From NCBI RefSeq assembly GCF_018320785.1, contig NC_054872.1, positions 40,040,551 to 40,104,550 on the forward strand: 64,000 bases of DNA, read 5' to 3'. Each line of letters starts with the position of its first letter. Positions within the stretch are counted from its first letter, which is position 1. Both the position numbers and the translations under genes were made by a program. Below the pieces are notes generated by a model. The model was not told where the DNA came from, did not search any database, and was given only the letters and a program-made list of their open reading frames with translations. Below are positions 44,668-55,479 of the stretch, in pieces. Source of the DNA: Cheilinus undulatus. Lineage: Eukaryota > Chordata > Actinopteri > Labriformes > Labridae.

Positions 44668-45641
44668 ACTTTACTGATTTAGAAGAGGAATCATGGGTTA
44701 TGTATGGCCACTGACAATAATGTTGAGGATAATAATACTGTTATTGCTGTTAATTGACCAAAATGAAAGAAATGAAACTAGAATTCCCTGAAACCACAAT
44801 GAATTTAACTTCTTTTGTATCCTTACTCAAATGAAATAGTAGGATAGAATTAATGAACATATATGAAAACATCAAATAAACATGTAATATGTAAAGAAAT
44901 AACCTTCTAAATACTCCTCTACTAACCCTCTGTTTTACCAGAGTTTCTTTTTACCCACAGTCTGCTGTTGTACCAAGGTCATGCTGGTATTAAATATGAA
45001 TGACAGTTGGTAAAGTTGGTATTCAGACAGGAGTCTGTGTTAGCACCGAGGATTTTGGACAAGCTTTATTTTTTTCAAATCCCACAGTCCTCATATCAAT
45101 ATGGTGCAAATCACACCATCGTCTTTTCACTATCCCTGTTTTTATTACCAAGATTAGTGCATGTCTATGTGTTTTCCAGAAGATTTAGGTGAACGTCTTG
45201 AGTATCTAAAGTGACATTGGTTTTTATAAAAAAACAAATCTATTACTTTTTGATTATTATCTTTAACTTGTACCTAAAAACATTACCTGTCATTGAACAT
45301 TTGCTACAGTGACCCTGGTATAACTGTGTTTTCTGCCATGTTGTAGCTGTCATGTTAAGGCTAAGTTACCACAGAATCCTAATTATAAGTCACAGTACAC
45401 TGTATAAGCTGCAGTCTGTGCAGCTGTGTTCTGCTTTTGACGAATACAGTCTGCACATCTACTAGCTATAGTATGGTAGCTAAGCTCTCGGTCTCCAGTG
45501 CTGTGAGATAAATGAAAATAGCTGACTTAACTTGGCTGGCTTACCTTGCTGTTCAGTGGTTAGTGAGTTAAAAGATCTTTACAGAATATCAATAAATACA
45601 TTTATTTCTATTTGTATAGTTCTAGTTTGTAACCAGTGAGA
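44668..45641. other. Intergenic DNA, nothing recognised
   Basis: AT-rich. Overlapping short frames at 45000-45192 have no coding support. Confidence 0.35.
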
Positions 45642-46335
45642 CACTATATAGACAAAAGTATTTGGCTACACCATTAGCAAAAATTTGCTATACAAAATGG
45701 GTCGTTCTGAAAAGCTCAGTAACTTCAATTGTGTTTGTGTGATGGAAACCACCTTTGCAATAAGACTGAAATGAAATTTCATCAGTGCAGGATACTCCAC
45801 GGTTAACTGTAAGTGATACTAGCAAGCGGAAGCAATCAGGAACAACAGCAACTCAACCATGAAGCGGAAGACCACGTCAAATCACAGAGTGGGGTCAGCA
45901 GCTGCTAAGGTGCGTAACAGTTAATGGCAGAGAAGCTGAATGCAAGCCTCACATCACCAAGTCCAATGCCAAGTGCTGGATGGAGTTTTGTAAAGCACCC
46001 TGACACTGGACTATGGAACAGTGGAAATGGGTTTTGCGGGTTGACAAATCAGTGTTATCTGTTTGGCAGTCAGACGGATGAGTCAAGGTTTGGCAGATTT
46101 TTGGAGAACACTACCAGCCTGTTTGTATCGTGCCAATTGTGAAGTTTGGTGGAGGAGGGATAATAGTATGGGGCTTTTTCTCAAGGTGTAGCCGAGGCCT
46201 CTTATCTCTGGTGAGGGGCAATCTTAGTGCTTCAGCATACCACCACATTTTGGACAATGCTATGCTCCCTACTGTGTGGCAACAGTTTGAGGAAGGCTCG
46301 TTTCTACTCCAACATGACTGTACCCTGGTGCACTA
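45642..46335 (+). mobile_element. Tc1-like transposon, 3' truncated
   Basis: The terminus CACTATATAGACAAAAGTATTTGG is the best preserved of its family in the window. The transposase begins MGRSEKLSNFNCVC near 45698. 46130-46310 reads VKFGGGGIIVWGFFSRC, SASAYHHILDNAMLPTVWQQ and FLLQHDCTLVH, where the family normally has an intact QDN block. The downstream third is absent. Confidence 0.88.
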
Positions 46336-46412
46336 TTATTTATCAAGACCCAGCATAAATCTTTCCTGAGCACAGCACTAAACATTTTGAAAAGTTATAG
46401 TGGCAAGAGGGA

Positions 46413-46712
46413 TACACGGCAGCCAAGGTTAGCACTGTTGCCTCACAGCAAGGGTTCGCTTCCCGGTCAGGGCCTTTCTGTGCAGTTTGCATGTTCTCCC
46501 TGTGCATGCATGGGTTCCCTCCAGGTACTCCGGCTTCCTCCCACCACCAAAAACATGCTGCTTAGGTTAATTGATCACTCTAAATTGGCTGTAGGTGTGA
46601 ATGCGAGCATGCCTGGTTGTCTGTCTCTATATGTCAGCCCTGCGATTGACTGGCGAACAGTCCAGGGTGTACCCCACCTCTTGCCCAATGACAGCTGGGA
46701 AAGCCTTCTTTG
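46413..46712 (+). mobile_element. SINE-like dispersed repeat
   Basis: Starts ACGGCAGCCAAGGTTAGCACTGTTGCCTCACAGC with a B-box-like GGTTCGCTTCC. It continues TGCATGTTCTCCCTGTGCATGC, CTCCGGCTTCCTCCCACC, TTAATTGATCACTCTAAATTG and GTCAGCCCTGCGATTGACTGG. This is a very common teleost repeat; an inverted copy lies at 37328. Whether it is a SINE or the 3' end of a LINE I cannot decide. Confidence 0.75.
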
Positions 46713-48032
46713 ATACATACACTTGAGTATCATCTGCATATCAATGGGACTTAATAGAGTGATTCTTCAAAATGCTACCTAGAGGAAGCACAAGTTGAAA
46801 AGAATCGCTTCAAGAACAGAACCTTGTGGAAGTATGGAGCGTGTGTAGGAGACCAAGACCAGTCTGACAGATATGATTCACCCTCAGCCAACTTAAAGTG
46901 GTTTTTATAATGCCAAGTAATTGTTCTAACAAGTTATTGTTCTAGATCATATATAAAGACAGTTTACTTACCTAAGGGTGAAAAATGGAAAACACAGAGC
47001 AGCTGTTAGGCTACAGTCCTCACAGCCATCCCAGTGTTCTGTAGAAATATACTACCTTGTCAGAAAATGCTACCATCGCATGAATCAGTGTGATCTGCAT
47101 TTGCTATCTTTTTAGCTCTACCAGCGCATCTAGTAAAAGAGTGTCGAGCATCCAATTTCAAGAAATCTTGACTGTAAGATTGTATAAGCTTGCTTTGCTG
47201 TGGCAGCATATTGCTGCGAGTAAATCCCACTGACATACCTCTACATGAGAAAAAAAACAGATTCTATTAAGTTGAAAATGCTGCAGCACCTTACAGGCCT
47301 CAGGGGAGAAGCCAAATTAGAGGTCCTTCTCACTTATATTGATTGATACTACAGAGAGGAGAAGCTGGCAGGGATGTAGGCTACCTGAAGAGTTTAGAGG
47401 AGTGCTAGAGCCTGACTGGAGTAAACAAGGACTCTGACACCAATACGGCAGCAAATGAAGCCTCTGCATGCTTTATTTATTCATTCAGTCTGTCAGTGTC
47501 ATGTGGAGGTGGAGAGGCTGACACTCCTTGCTCATGTTGTAAACAACAGGCAGCAATACTCAGACGTTTGAAAACCTCAGCATACAAATGTTTGACTGGG
47601 TCTTTTATAGACTGCTTGTCTGAGCCCAACATGTCATGAAACATTGAAGTAACTTAGGCAATCAGCTCAGCAGCAACTCACTGGAGGTTTACTTTGACTG
47701 AGAGCATCGTGATTGCCAGAAAATTTCTGTGTTGAAAAATATCAAACATTAAAAAATTCCATCAACATCTCAGTAGGCTCCAGATGAAATGCAATGAAAT
47801 TTGGTACAAATACGCCCAGCAGAGGATGAATCCTTGTGACTTCAGTGAGCCCATGAGCTTTTTTGCATTAAGGATTCAGGATGGCATCCATGGAGAACAC
47901 ACTGGAGAACTGGGACACTCAACAGTCTTACGGCTGTTTCAGACGGGGTGCGAGTTTGCAGTGTGACGGCTGTGGCACGTTTTCACCATACACTTTTATA
48001 CCAGGCACATGTGCTCTGCCTGTGAAATATTC
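46713..48032. other. Intergenic DNA with one weak repeat
   Basis: 47770-47900 (CAGATGAAATGCAATGAAATTTGGTACAAA and following) resembles a dispersed fish repeat. The rest is unassigned. Confidence 0.35.
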
Positions 48033-48520
48033 CAGTGGTTCCCAACCTTTTTTTCCTTGGTGCCCCACCCCCCACTCATATCTACAAAAAGCTAGGGCCC
48101 CCCATGACCCATATGGGAAAATAAAACATACATTTTAATTGTTTTTATTGACAAAATCCAAACACAACAGGCCTTTATAGACTACATTTTTTGAGTATTT
48201 TTAAACTTAAGAATGTCAAAATTTTAAAACTTTTTCTTGTAAATTTCAGACTTTTTGAACTCTGAAATTCTGAGTTTGATTTCTTGTAAAAATAAGACTT
48301 TTATAATCCAAAATGTGTAATTTTTTCCCCAAAAAATGTTGACTTTTTGAATAAAATTTAACAGATTCTCTTCATTTTTCATCTTTTAGGTTGGCCCTCG
48401 TACATTATGTTTGTAATCATGGTTTTAAAAAATATACATGCACATCTAATTTTGACGATGTCAGAGCAGACAGAGCCCCGTGCCCCCCCTGAGATCTTTG
48501 CCCAAGAAATCAGGCCCTCC
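48033..48520. mobile_element. hAT-like MITE
   Basis: The left end CAGTGGTTCCCAACCTTTTT is the canonical hAT-MITE terminus, followed by GTGCCCCACCCCCCACTCATATC. The right side near 48480-48520 (GTGCCCCCCCTGAGATC) is related to the interior of the 44363 copy. The right end is unclear. Confidence 0.6.
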
Positions 48521-48884
48521 CTTGATGACTTACAAACATAAATGAATGCGTATCTGAACTGAATAGTGCTCAGCTCCTTGCTGGCTTTTGATTCTTTGGC
48601 CTGTCTCTGATTAGCTTTTGAACTTGTAATAAACAAGTCTGAAAACAATTTATTGTAGGGCTCTAGTTCCTTAGCCAGTGATTTTCTTTTGTTTGTGCAA
48701 TCAGCGCACCCTTTATGCATATAAAGAATAAAAACTCAGAAGAAGTGAAGTGGCCTACTTGTTTAAAAAGGTTGTTTTGTTGCTCTAATAAGTAATGGTG
48801 AATATTTCAGTTTTGCATTGCAGTTTGGTTAGCATTACTTCAATTTAGATTGAGCCATGTTATACACCCCTTCTGAGTGGGGGG

Positions 48885-49535
48885 TTAGTCTTTGCTCCAA
48901 GTGAAGGAGTTCAAGTATCTCAGGATCACGAGTGAGGGTAGAATGGACAGTGAGACTGACAGGTGGATGGGACAGGTGTTGGCAGTTTTTCAGGCGCTGT
49001 CCTGTACCGTTGTGGTAAAGAGGGAGCTGAGCTGGAAGGCAAAGCTTTTAATGTATCACTTGATCTATGTCCCAACCCTCACCTATGGTCATGAACTCTG
49101 GGTAATGACTGAAAGAATGAGATCGCTGATACAAGCAGTGAAAATGAGATTCCTTAGAAGGGTGGCTGGGCTCAGCCTTAGAGATAGGGTGAGGAGCTCT
49201 GACATCTGGAAGGATCTCAAAGTAGAGCTGCTGCTCCTTAACGTCGAAAGGAACCAACTGAGGTGGTTCGGGTATCTGATCAGGATGGGCGCCTTCCTCT
49301 GGAGGTCTTCCAGCACGTCCTACTGGGAGGAGACCCTGAGGCAGACCCAGGACTTGATTGAGGGATTACATATCCCTTCTGGCCTGGGAGTGCATTGGAA
49401 TCCCTCAGGAGGAACTGGAAAGTGTTGCGGGGGAGAGGGACGTCTGGGTTGACTTGCTTCGCCTGCTGCCACTGTGACCGGACCCTGGATAAGGGAAAGA
49501 AGATGGATGGATGGACAGATAGATGGATGGATGTT
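48885..49535 (+). pseudogene. Rex3/RTE LINE, reverse-transcriptase C-terminal part with GATG tail
   Basis: An open stretch at 48892-49452 reads VKEFKYLRITSEGRMDSE, VVVKRELSWKAKLLMYHLI, YVPTLTYGHELWVMTERMRS, RFLRRVAGLSLRDRVRSSD and RNQLRWFGYLIRMG. This is the C-terminal RT region of Rex3-like RTE elements. A frameshift follows near 49310. The 3' noncoding end finishes in GATGGATGGACAGATAGATGGATGGATG at 49501-49533. The 5' part is truncated, as is usual for LINEs. It encodes no functional retrotransposase. Confidence 0.92.
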
Positions 49536-51899
49536 ATACAAACTTCTACTGGACCCCTCCTTCAACTGGGCTTCAAAAATGCTTTCTCTTCATTCACCCC
49601 TTATGGGCTGTTTAGGGCAAAAGTTGAGTAAAATGTGTAATGGAAGGTAAGCCCACTGATTTTAGTATTTATTTATTTGGTTTAATCTAGACCTCAGTGC
49701 TTAGTTTTTTTCCTTCTCATGTGGTTTGGAATGACATTAAAGAATCCTTGAATCCTGAGGGTACCATCAGGTCGGAAGAAGGATTGACAAACAAGGTTAC
49801 CATCTGGGCAGGCAGTAGGGCTGCCGCAAGCCCCTGTCCCAAGGGCCCCAAGGGCCCAACGGTCTCCTGCTATTTCACCAGGGGGTAAAGACAAGGACAA
49901 AAGAAATACCATTTAGCTTGATCTTGGCTACTGAGTGACACACGTGTTGACATGCACCCCCATCCCCAGGTTGTGGCACATTTGACCGTGTTATAAATCC
50001 TTAGTGCCCTAAATGCTTAAAACATACACAAATGACTGTACTTAAATGCTTAAACATAACTGCAGTCTAAAAAGCCATGACTCGTTAACATGTACACCAA
50101 AATAAAAAAAAATGAGGTGGGATGCAGCTGTCACGCAGCTAACACGCACCCTGTCCAAAAGCAGCCATTAGAGAATGCATGACTAAAGGAAAGTGAAGAT
50201 GTTGGGCCTTAGACTGAAAACTTAATAAAAATGTTGCTGTTCTTTTTAGCTGATTTTTATTGTTATGTAAATGATACTTTGCACATCAGTTCCAGTAACA
50301 AAGAAGTCTAGAGGTGGTAAAGTGACGCCTCCTTTCAGTGAACTCAGTGCTGTAACCTAGAAGATGCTGAGTAACACCATGACTATGTTTCCTGGTGCCA
50401 GCGTCTCTCACTGGCTGATGCCGTAATGTGATAGGATGAACAAAACACTCTTGGGAAGACTGGACAACGGAAAGCACAGGCCAGTATGCACAAGTATGTC
50501 TCATCAGATTCATAATAGGAGTATAATTATTGGACTCAATTCTCCCCACTATGAGAAATTCAACCCCTTGACTTTGTGTATGTGTCAATGGCTGCTACCA
50601 TTATGCTCCTCAGCAATTGTGAGTAGGAGTTTAGCTGTGTGGTGTGTATTACCCTCTGTTGTTAAACTCTGACCTGAGCTCACAATTATCTCCATGCATA
50701 TTTCATAGTGGCCCAGTGACAAGAGTGCACATATCCGTTACTGACCCGACTGCTGCAGCCTCACCGGCTCTGACCAGAGGAGAAAGATTAAGCCAGAGGA
50801 GGAGGAAGATGTTGAAGAGAGAGGGTGACAAAATGAAATGATTATGTGTTAACTGAGGAGAGAGGAGGAATCACGAGAGAAGACATGATAAACTGCAGAA
50901 AGCTGCGCTGAGCTGAAGATGATGGAGGCAAAGTAACGGAGCAGATATCTTTGGATTAAAGATGCACCGCAGAGAGTGGACGTCTGTCACTGATACTGCA
51001 GCTGTGATGTATTTCTAACTGCTTTAATAAGAAGAGGAGACACATGCAGATAAATCACCCAATGCATACAAATTAAGCTGACATTCAGGTATGTTTGGAG
51101 TCAGGAGAAGTACACTGTTGTGATTAGATATGAGCCAATCATAGAGGCTGAAATGTATTGAAGTCTTCCGTCACTGATGTCCTTTTTGGCGTGAGTAGTT
51201 GTAATAAATAGAAGTTAATTTAGCTTCAGGGTTCACCTTATGAATAATTCAACAGTAATATTTTTGGCCTTATTTTGCATTTTCTCCTTCATCATGTTTT
51301 AAAGATTAATCAGTGTTTGTCAAGCTGTTTCAGATTATGCCTATGCTTTTAAGGTCTTCTCAGGAAATCCTTTAAATGCAATCTAATGATTTAATGAAGG
51401 GTAATCGCTTAAAATGAGCAGTGGCATGCTTTACATTACATCTGTTCAGCCATAGATTAAAAATATCCAATCACTTCATTAGCTATACCCATTTAAATGC
51501 TCATTTATGCAAATATCCAATCAGCCAATCACATATTAGTGCGTGCTTAAGCTCAAACTGAGCATGAGAATGGGGAAGAACGTGCCACGGTTGTTGGTCT
51601 GGCCTTCATTTTGGTCATCCCTAATTCTGCCCCTACTAACTGATAAGTCCATATTTGTGTGAACCCATTCAGATGCAATGTTATCACAAGACACTTTACA
51701 AGGATGGTAGGTCTCTGTGCTAGAGAGGCCCACGATCCAATATGAGCTCAGCAGTGAGAAACATATAGCAGTTTAACCGACAGGGAAAACATCCTTTTAC
51801 CGTCCTTTTACCTACTGCCGAAAAATCAAGCAGAACCCCAGCTTTATCTGGGCTGTAAGGGGAATGAGATAGGGGTAGTGCAGATAATGTGACAGGAGG
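49536..51899. other. Intergenic DNA, nothing firmly recognised
   Basis: GC-rich patch at about 49800-49870 (GGGCCCCAAGGGCCC). A + strand frame at 50700-50841 is Arg/Lys-rich and has no support. Purine-rich stretches from 50760 anticipate the array at 51900. Confidence 0.35.
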
Positions 51900-52650
51900 G
51901 ATATGCAGGGCGAAAGAAAAAAGATGGCTACAGAAGAAAGAAGAAGGAAATGCAGGGAGAGGAGAGAGATACTGCAGGAGAAGAGGGTGATGCAGAAAGA
52001 ACATGGAGATGCAGAAGGACAGAAGATAGGAGCAGAAAGAAAGAACATGGAGATGAAGAACGAAAGAAGAAGAGGAAGATGCACAGAGAAAGAGAGATTA
52101 GGGACAGGCAGCAAGAGAAAGAGGGAGAAGCAAAAAGAGAAGAGGGTGATGAGAAAGGAAGATACAGAAAGAAAAAAGAGGCAGATGCAGAGAGGAAGAA
52201 GAGGGAGATGCAGAAAGAAAGAGGAGTGAGTAGGCGAAAGAGAGAAGAGGGTGATGAAGAAATCCTGAAAAAGGAAATGCAGAAAGAAGGAAGAGGGAGA
52301 TGCAGGAATAGAGAACTGGAAGATGCGGAGAGAAAAACAGAAGAGGGACATAGAAATGAAGATGAGGGCGATGAAGAAAGTGGAAGATGTGGAAGGAAAG
52401 AAGAGGGAGATACTGAAAGAGAGGAGGAAGTTGCAGAAAATAAGAAGAGAGAGATGTGGAAAGAGAAGAGGGAGATACAGAGAGAACAAGAGGAGAAGGA
52501 CATAGAGAAAGAAGAAGATTAAGGAGATTCAGAAAGAGAAGAGGGTGATATCGAAAGTGAAGAGAGAAAGATACAGAATCAAAGATGAGGGAGATGCAGA
52601 AAGAAGGAAGAGGGTTGCTGAGAGAGAGAAGGGGAGACGGAAATGAGAAA
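51900..52650. repeat. Polypurine degenerate minisatellite
   Basis: About 0.75 kb, nearly all A and G on the + strand, made of diverged units of the type GAAGAGGGAGATGCAGAAAGAA. GAGATGCAGAAAG recurs at least six times. Because TAA, TAG and TGA are rare in such sequence, frames of 190-231 codons stay open on both strands (51950-52522 on +, three overlapping frames on -). These encode only charged or Phe/Ser-rich low complexity and are not genes. Confidence 0.9.
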
Positions 52651-53065
52651 ACAGGCACAGCAGCAACAGTGAATAAGATACAGTTATTACTTTTTTGTCC
52701 ATATATCCATCTTAAGGTATTCTTTTTTTTTTCATTTGAAAGTTGTATCAGAAATTGAGACTCATCTGCTTTAAGGCTTGACTTGTTGTGCATCCTTCTT
52801 TTTAAACTTTACATGGCTACACGTGGAAAATCCTAGATTAACAGTTTCTGAAATATTCAGATGAGCCAGAGAAACTCCAAAGAATTATCAAAGCCACATA
52901 AATCACCTTTATTGTCCATGGTGATGCTCCTTTTCTAAGCAGATCGTTTTAACCATGTGACATGCCTAAATGCATTGGTTGCTGCCTATGTGATAAAGCT
53001 AATGATATGCCTCCATTTTACTCGCAGGAACAAATTTTCAAACTAGTGTTTTGGTGTTTTTGCAG

Positions 53066-53687
53066 GACTCAACAGAAGTTTCAGGCAAATTGTTGGTTGC
53101 AGCATCCCCTTCTTCACGAACCATGCCTGAACTCCAGCACACAAGTGAAGGTTGTGCTTCAGAACCCCACATAAGCAGTAAAATGACCTCTGAGAACATG
53201 GATCCTGACTTGCATCATAACCTGCAGATCAGGACAGCCAACAATGATTTTACAAGTATGGATTTGCAGCCCCAAACATGCAGCTCTGATGCACAGCAGC
53301 CAGTCGTGGCATCAATTTATCCAACCCTTGAGCACTGGTCATCAACGCGTTTACAGAGTCCAACCAGTCATGAAGTATTGAGCGTGTCGTCTCTGGTCCC
53401 CTCCTCTGTCCTCACTCTCATGCCTCATTACAAGCCCACAGTTGAAGGACGCTTGTATCCAGAGCTTCCATCATTCTCTGAAGGAAAATCAGAGACGCAA
53501 CTTCCAGGAATTTCATCTCCTCCCTGTGGATCCCCAGGAGCCGAAGATCAAAACATCCTGACATTACCGTCTCCTTTAAGTGATTCTCCTTCTGAAGTTC
53601 AGCACAGGAAACCCTCAGAAGGAGGCCCACTGGAGGAGGGATCTGTGGGTCTAATCTTGCCTAAAAGTCTCCCTGATGAAGAGCCAG
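53066..53687 (+). CDS. Candidate internal exon, Ser/Pro-rich, unknown gene
   Basis: A 622-nt open stretch is bounded exactly by a good acceptor (GTGTTTTTGCAG) and a donor (CCAG|GTATGG). It encodes about 207 residues beginning DSTEVSGKLLVAASPSSRTM, rich in Ser, Pro, Glu and Leu, with three Tyr-Pro/Lys-Pro contexts (YPTL, YKPT, YPEL) and no N-glycosylation sequon or hydrophobic segment. If the donor is not used the frame ends at TGA 53744-53746, so it could also be a terminal exon. It could be a disordered cytoplasmic receptor tail, a stalk or a nuclear low-complexity region; I recognise no family. Entry phase 0, exit phase 1; the exit fits the exon at 62062. It is the longest non-repeat open frame outside the receptor. 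Confidence 0.5.
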
Positions 53688-54136
53688 GTATGGTAATAAT
53701 TAAAGGTGATGGTTCATGGTGGTGTTATGAGGTCCAAAGAGTTTGACAGAGTTTTCCACATACTTTGGAGCACCTTTGTTGTTTGTAATGTTTTTAAAAG
53801 AAGAATTATCTTGAAGGAAGGTGTACTTGTCTCTCTTTTTTGATTTAAAGTTTTGTGTAGAGGGGTCAAAAGTGCTTCAGAGTTAACGATGGCTTTGCTT
53901 TTCCAATTCTGGGCCAAAAACACCTCAGATGAAAAATACTGAAGTGAAAACACACAAAGACGTCTCCAACTGAGTCAGAATCAGATACCTCAAAAACTAT
54001 TTATTGTTGTCCAGCTTACAAAAACCTCCACCAAATCCCTAGTCACCCAAATTATTTCAGTAAAACTCTTTGTGATATTAATGATTGGAATGACGCATCA
54101 CTCACTCAGCCTTTTATCGTGAATATAACAGTGGTA

Positions 54137-54678
54137 CACTATATTGCCAAAAATTTTTGCTCACCTGCCTTGACTCGCATATGATCTTAAGTGACATCCC
54201 ATTCTTAATCCATAGGATTTAATATGACGTCGGTCCACCCTTTGCAGCTGTAACAGCTTCAACTCTTCTGGGAAGGCTTCCGTTAAGGTTTAGGAGTGTG
54301 TGTTTTTTTTTTTTAAAGATTTATTTTTGGGCCTTTTCATGCCTTTATTTGATAGAGGAAGGACAGTGGATAGATTCAGAAACAGGGAAGAGAGTGGGGA
54401 CAGACATGCGGTAAAGGGCCACAGGCTGGATTCGAACCCGAGCCGACCACGAACATGGGTAGCGCCTTAAACCACTCGACCATCTGCGCTCCCCCAGGAG
54501 GGTGTTCATTGGAATTTTTGACCATTCTTCCTGAAGCACATTTGTGAGGTCAAGTAAATGTAAATGTTTGTAGAAACAGTCTGCATGCCTAGGTGCCACA
54601 CCTGTGGCCATGAAAGTGATTGGAACACCTGATTTCAATTATTTGGATGGGTGAGTGAATACTTTTGGCAATATAGCG
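54137..54678. mobile_element. Tc1/mariner MITE
   Basis: The left terminus CACTATATTGCCAAAAATTTTTGCTCACC and right terminus GGTGAGTGAATACTTTTGGCAATATAGCG are long inverted repeats, with TA at the left junction. The interior lacks coding capacity and is interrupted by a SINE at 54303-54495. Confidence 0.88.
54303..54495 (-). mobile_element. tRNA-derived SINE inserted in the MITE
   Basis: On the minus strand: GGGGGAGCGCAGATGGTCG, A box TGGTCGAGTGGTTTAAGG, B box GGTTCGAATCC, then a body ending in AATAAAGGCATGAAAAGGCC and an A-rich tail (T run at 54303-54314). Flanks AGGAGTGTG (54292-54300) and AGGAGGGTG (54496-54504) form a 9-bp target duplication with one change. This is the best-preserved copy of the family also at 2698, 12128, 26185 and 62750. 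Confidence 0.9.
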
Positions 54679-55239
54679 TTTATCTACATGATTATCTGAA
54701 AGCTGTGAATACACCAATCAAAAAACGTAAATATGGGGTACAAATAGCCTGGTGGTAATGCCTGCACAGGCTGTTACATGTTAGTGTGAGCCCTGGCAGT
54801 GCTGGGGGGCAAATATCCTCTCATTAACTCATTCTGCATTTTCTTTCATTAAGGAAGCAAACGATTAGTAAAACCAGAGGGAAATGAAAAAGAATTACTG
54901 TTTGAATCTGTTGGGTCTGTTTGGATCTAATCAAGTTCAGTCTGAGAGTTTTATGGCTGTGATTTGTTTTTAAATTGAAACATTACATGTGTGCAGTTAT
55001 GAAATCAATTATTCAATATGAGTTGTGGTATGAACACACCCACCAAACTCAACGACTTCCCATTTTTTCAGCTACACGCCAGACTGAGAGTAGTAAACAG
55101 AGGTGTTGTACCTGCAGAACTGGGTAAACTCTTATTTTACGTCACATTTATTAGCAACAGCTAATGGATTTGTCGCCTTTGTGTCTTGCACAAAGTAGGC
55201 CAAAAAATAGGCCCGAAAAAAAGGGTGGGTGAGTGCTAC
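54679..55239. other. Unassigned DNA with a weak exon candidate
   Basis: A 52-nt segment at 55072-55123 lies between CTTCCCATTTTTTCAG and a GTAAAC donor and would read (A)TRQTESSKQRCCTCRT. It accepts phase 1 but exits in phase 2, so it does not join directly to the 62062 exon. Nothing else recognised. Confidence 0.2.
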
Positions 55240-55324
55240 ATGGGGTCAAAAGTATCCAAAACTTTGTAGCCAGGAACTGAGAAGGTCAGCACTCAAAATG
55301 TCCTTTAGAGCAGTTTATTAAGGC

Positions 55325-55372
55325 TTAGGGCACAAGGGATGCGTTTCGACCCGTGGTCTTCTTCAGCATTGT
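55325..55372 (-). ncRNA. Hammerhead-like motif (degenerate, possibly Penelope-type)
   Basis: On the minus strand CTGAAGA (55366-55360), a GACC-ACG-GGTC hairpin and GAAAC (55347-55343) occur in the order of the hammerhead core CUGANGA-stem II-GAAA. Hammerhead motifs are known in the terminal repeats of Penelope-like retroelements. Against it: one extra A before stem II, a C where the core needs the U of the cleavage triplet, and no convincing stem I. At best it is an inactive relic. Confidence 0.25.
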
Positions 55373-55479
55373 CACAACACATTAAAAAGTAGAACAGAGG
55401 GACAATTTGTCACCTTTAAATTATATCAAAAAGGCTGTTTCCATGCAGTTCTCATTCACCTTGTATGATACCTTCCCTG

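Noticed and set aside
48892..49452. 186-codon + strand frame as a host gene
   Set aside because: It is plainly the C-terminal reverse-transcriptase region of a Rex3-like RTE element, followed by that element's 3' tail.
51812..52793. Four long overlapping ORFs (190-231 codons) on both strands
   Set aside because: They are all translations of the polypurine minisatellite: low-complexity charged or Phe/Ser-rich sequence, open in several frames at once, with no splice or promoter context.
42600..53000. ankk1 or another known DRD2 neighbour
   Set aside because: I looked for kinase or ankyrin signatures on both strands downstream of the receptor and saw none; the open exon at 53066 has no resemblance that I can defend.
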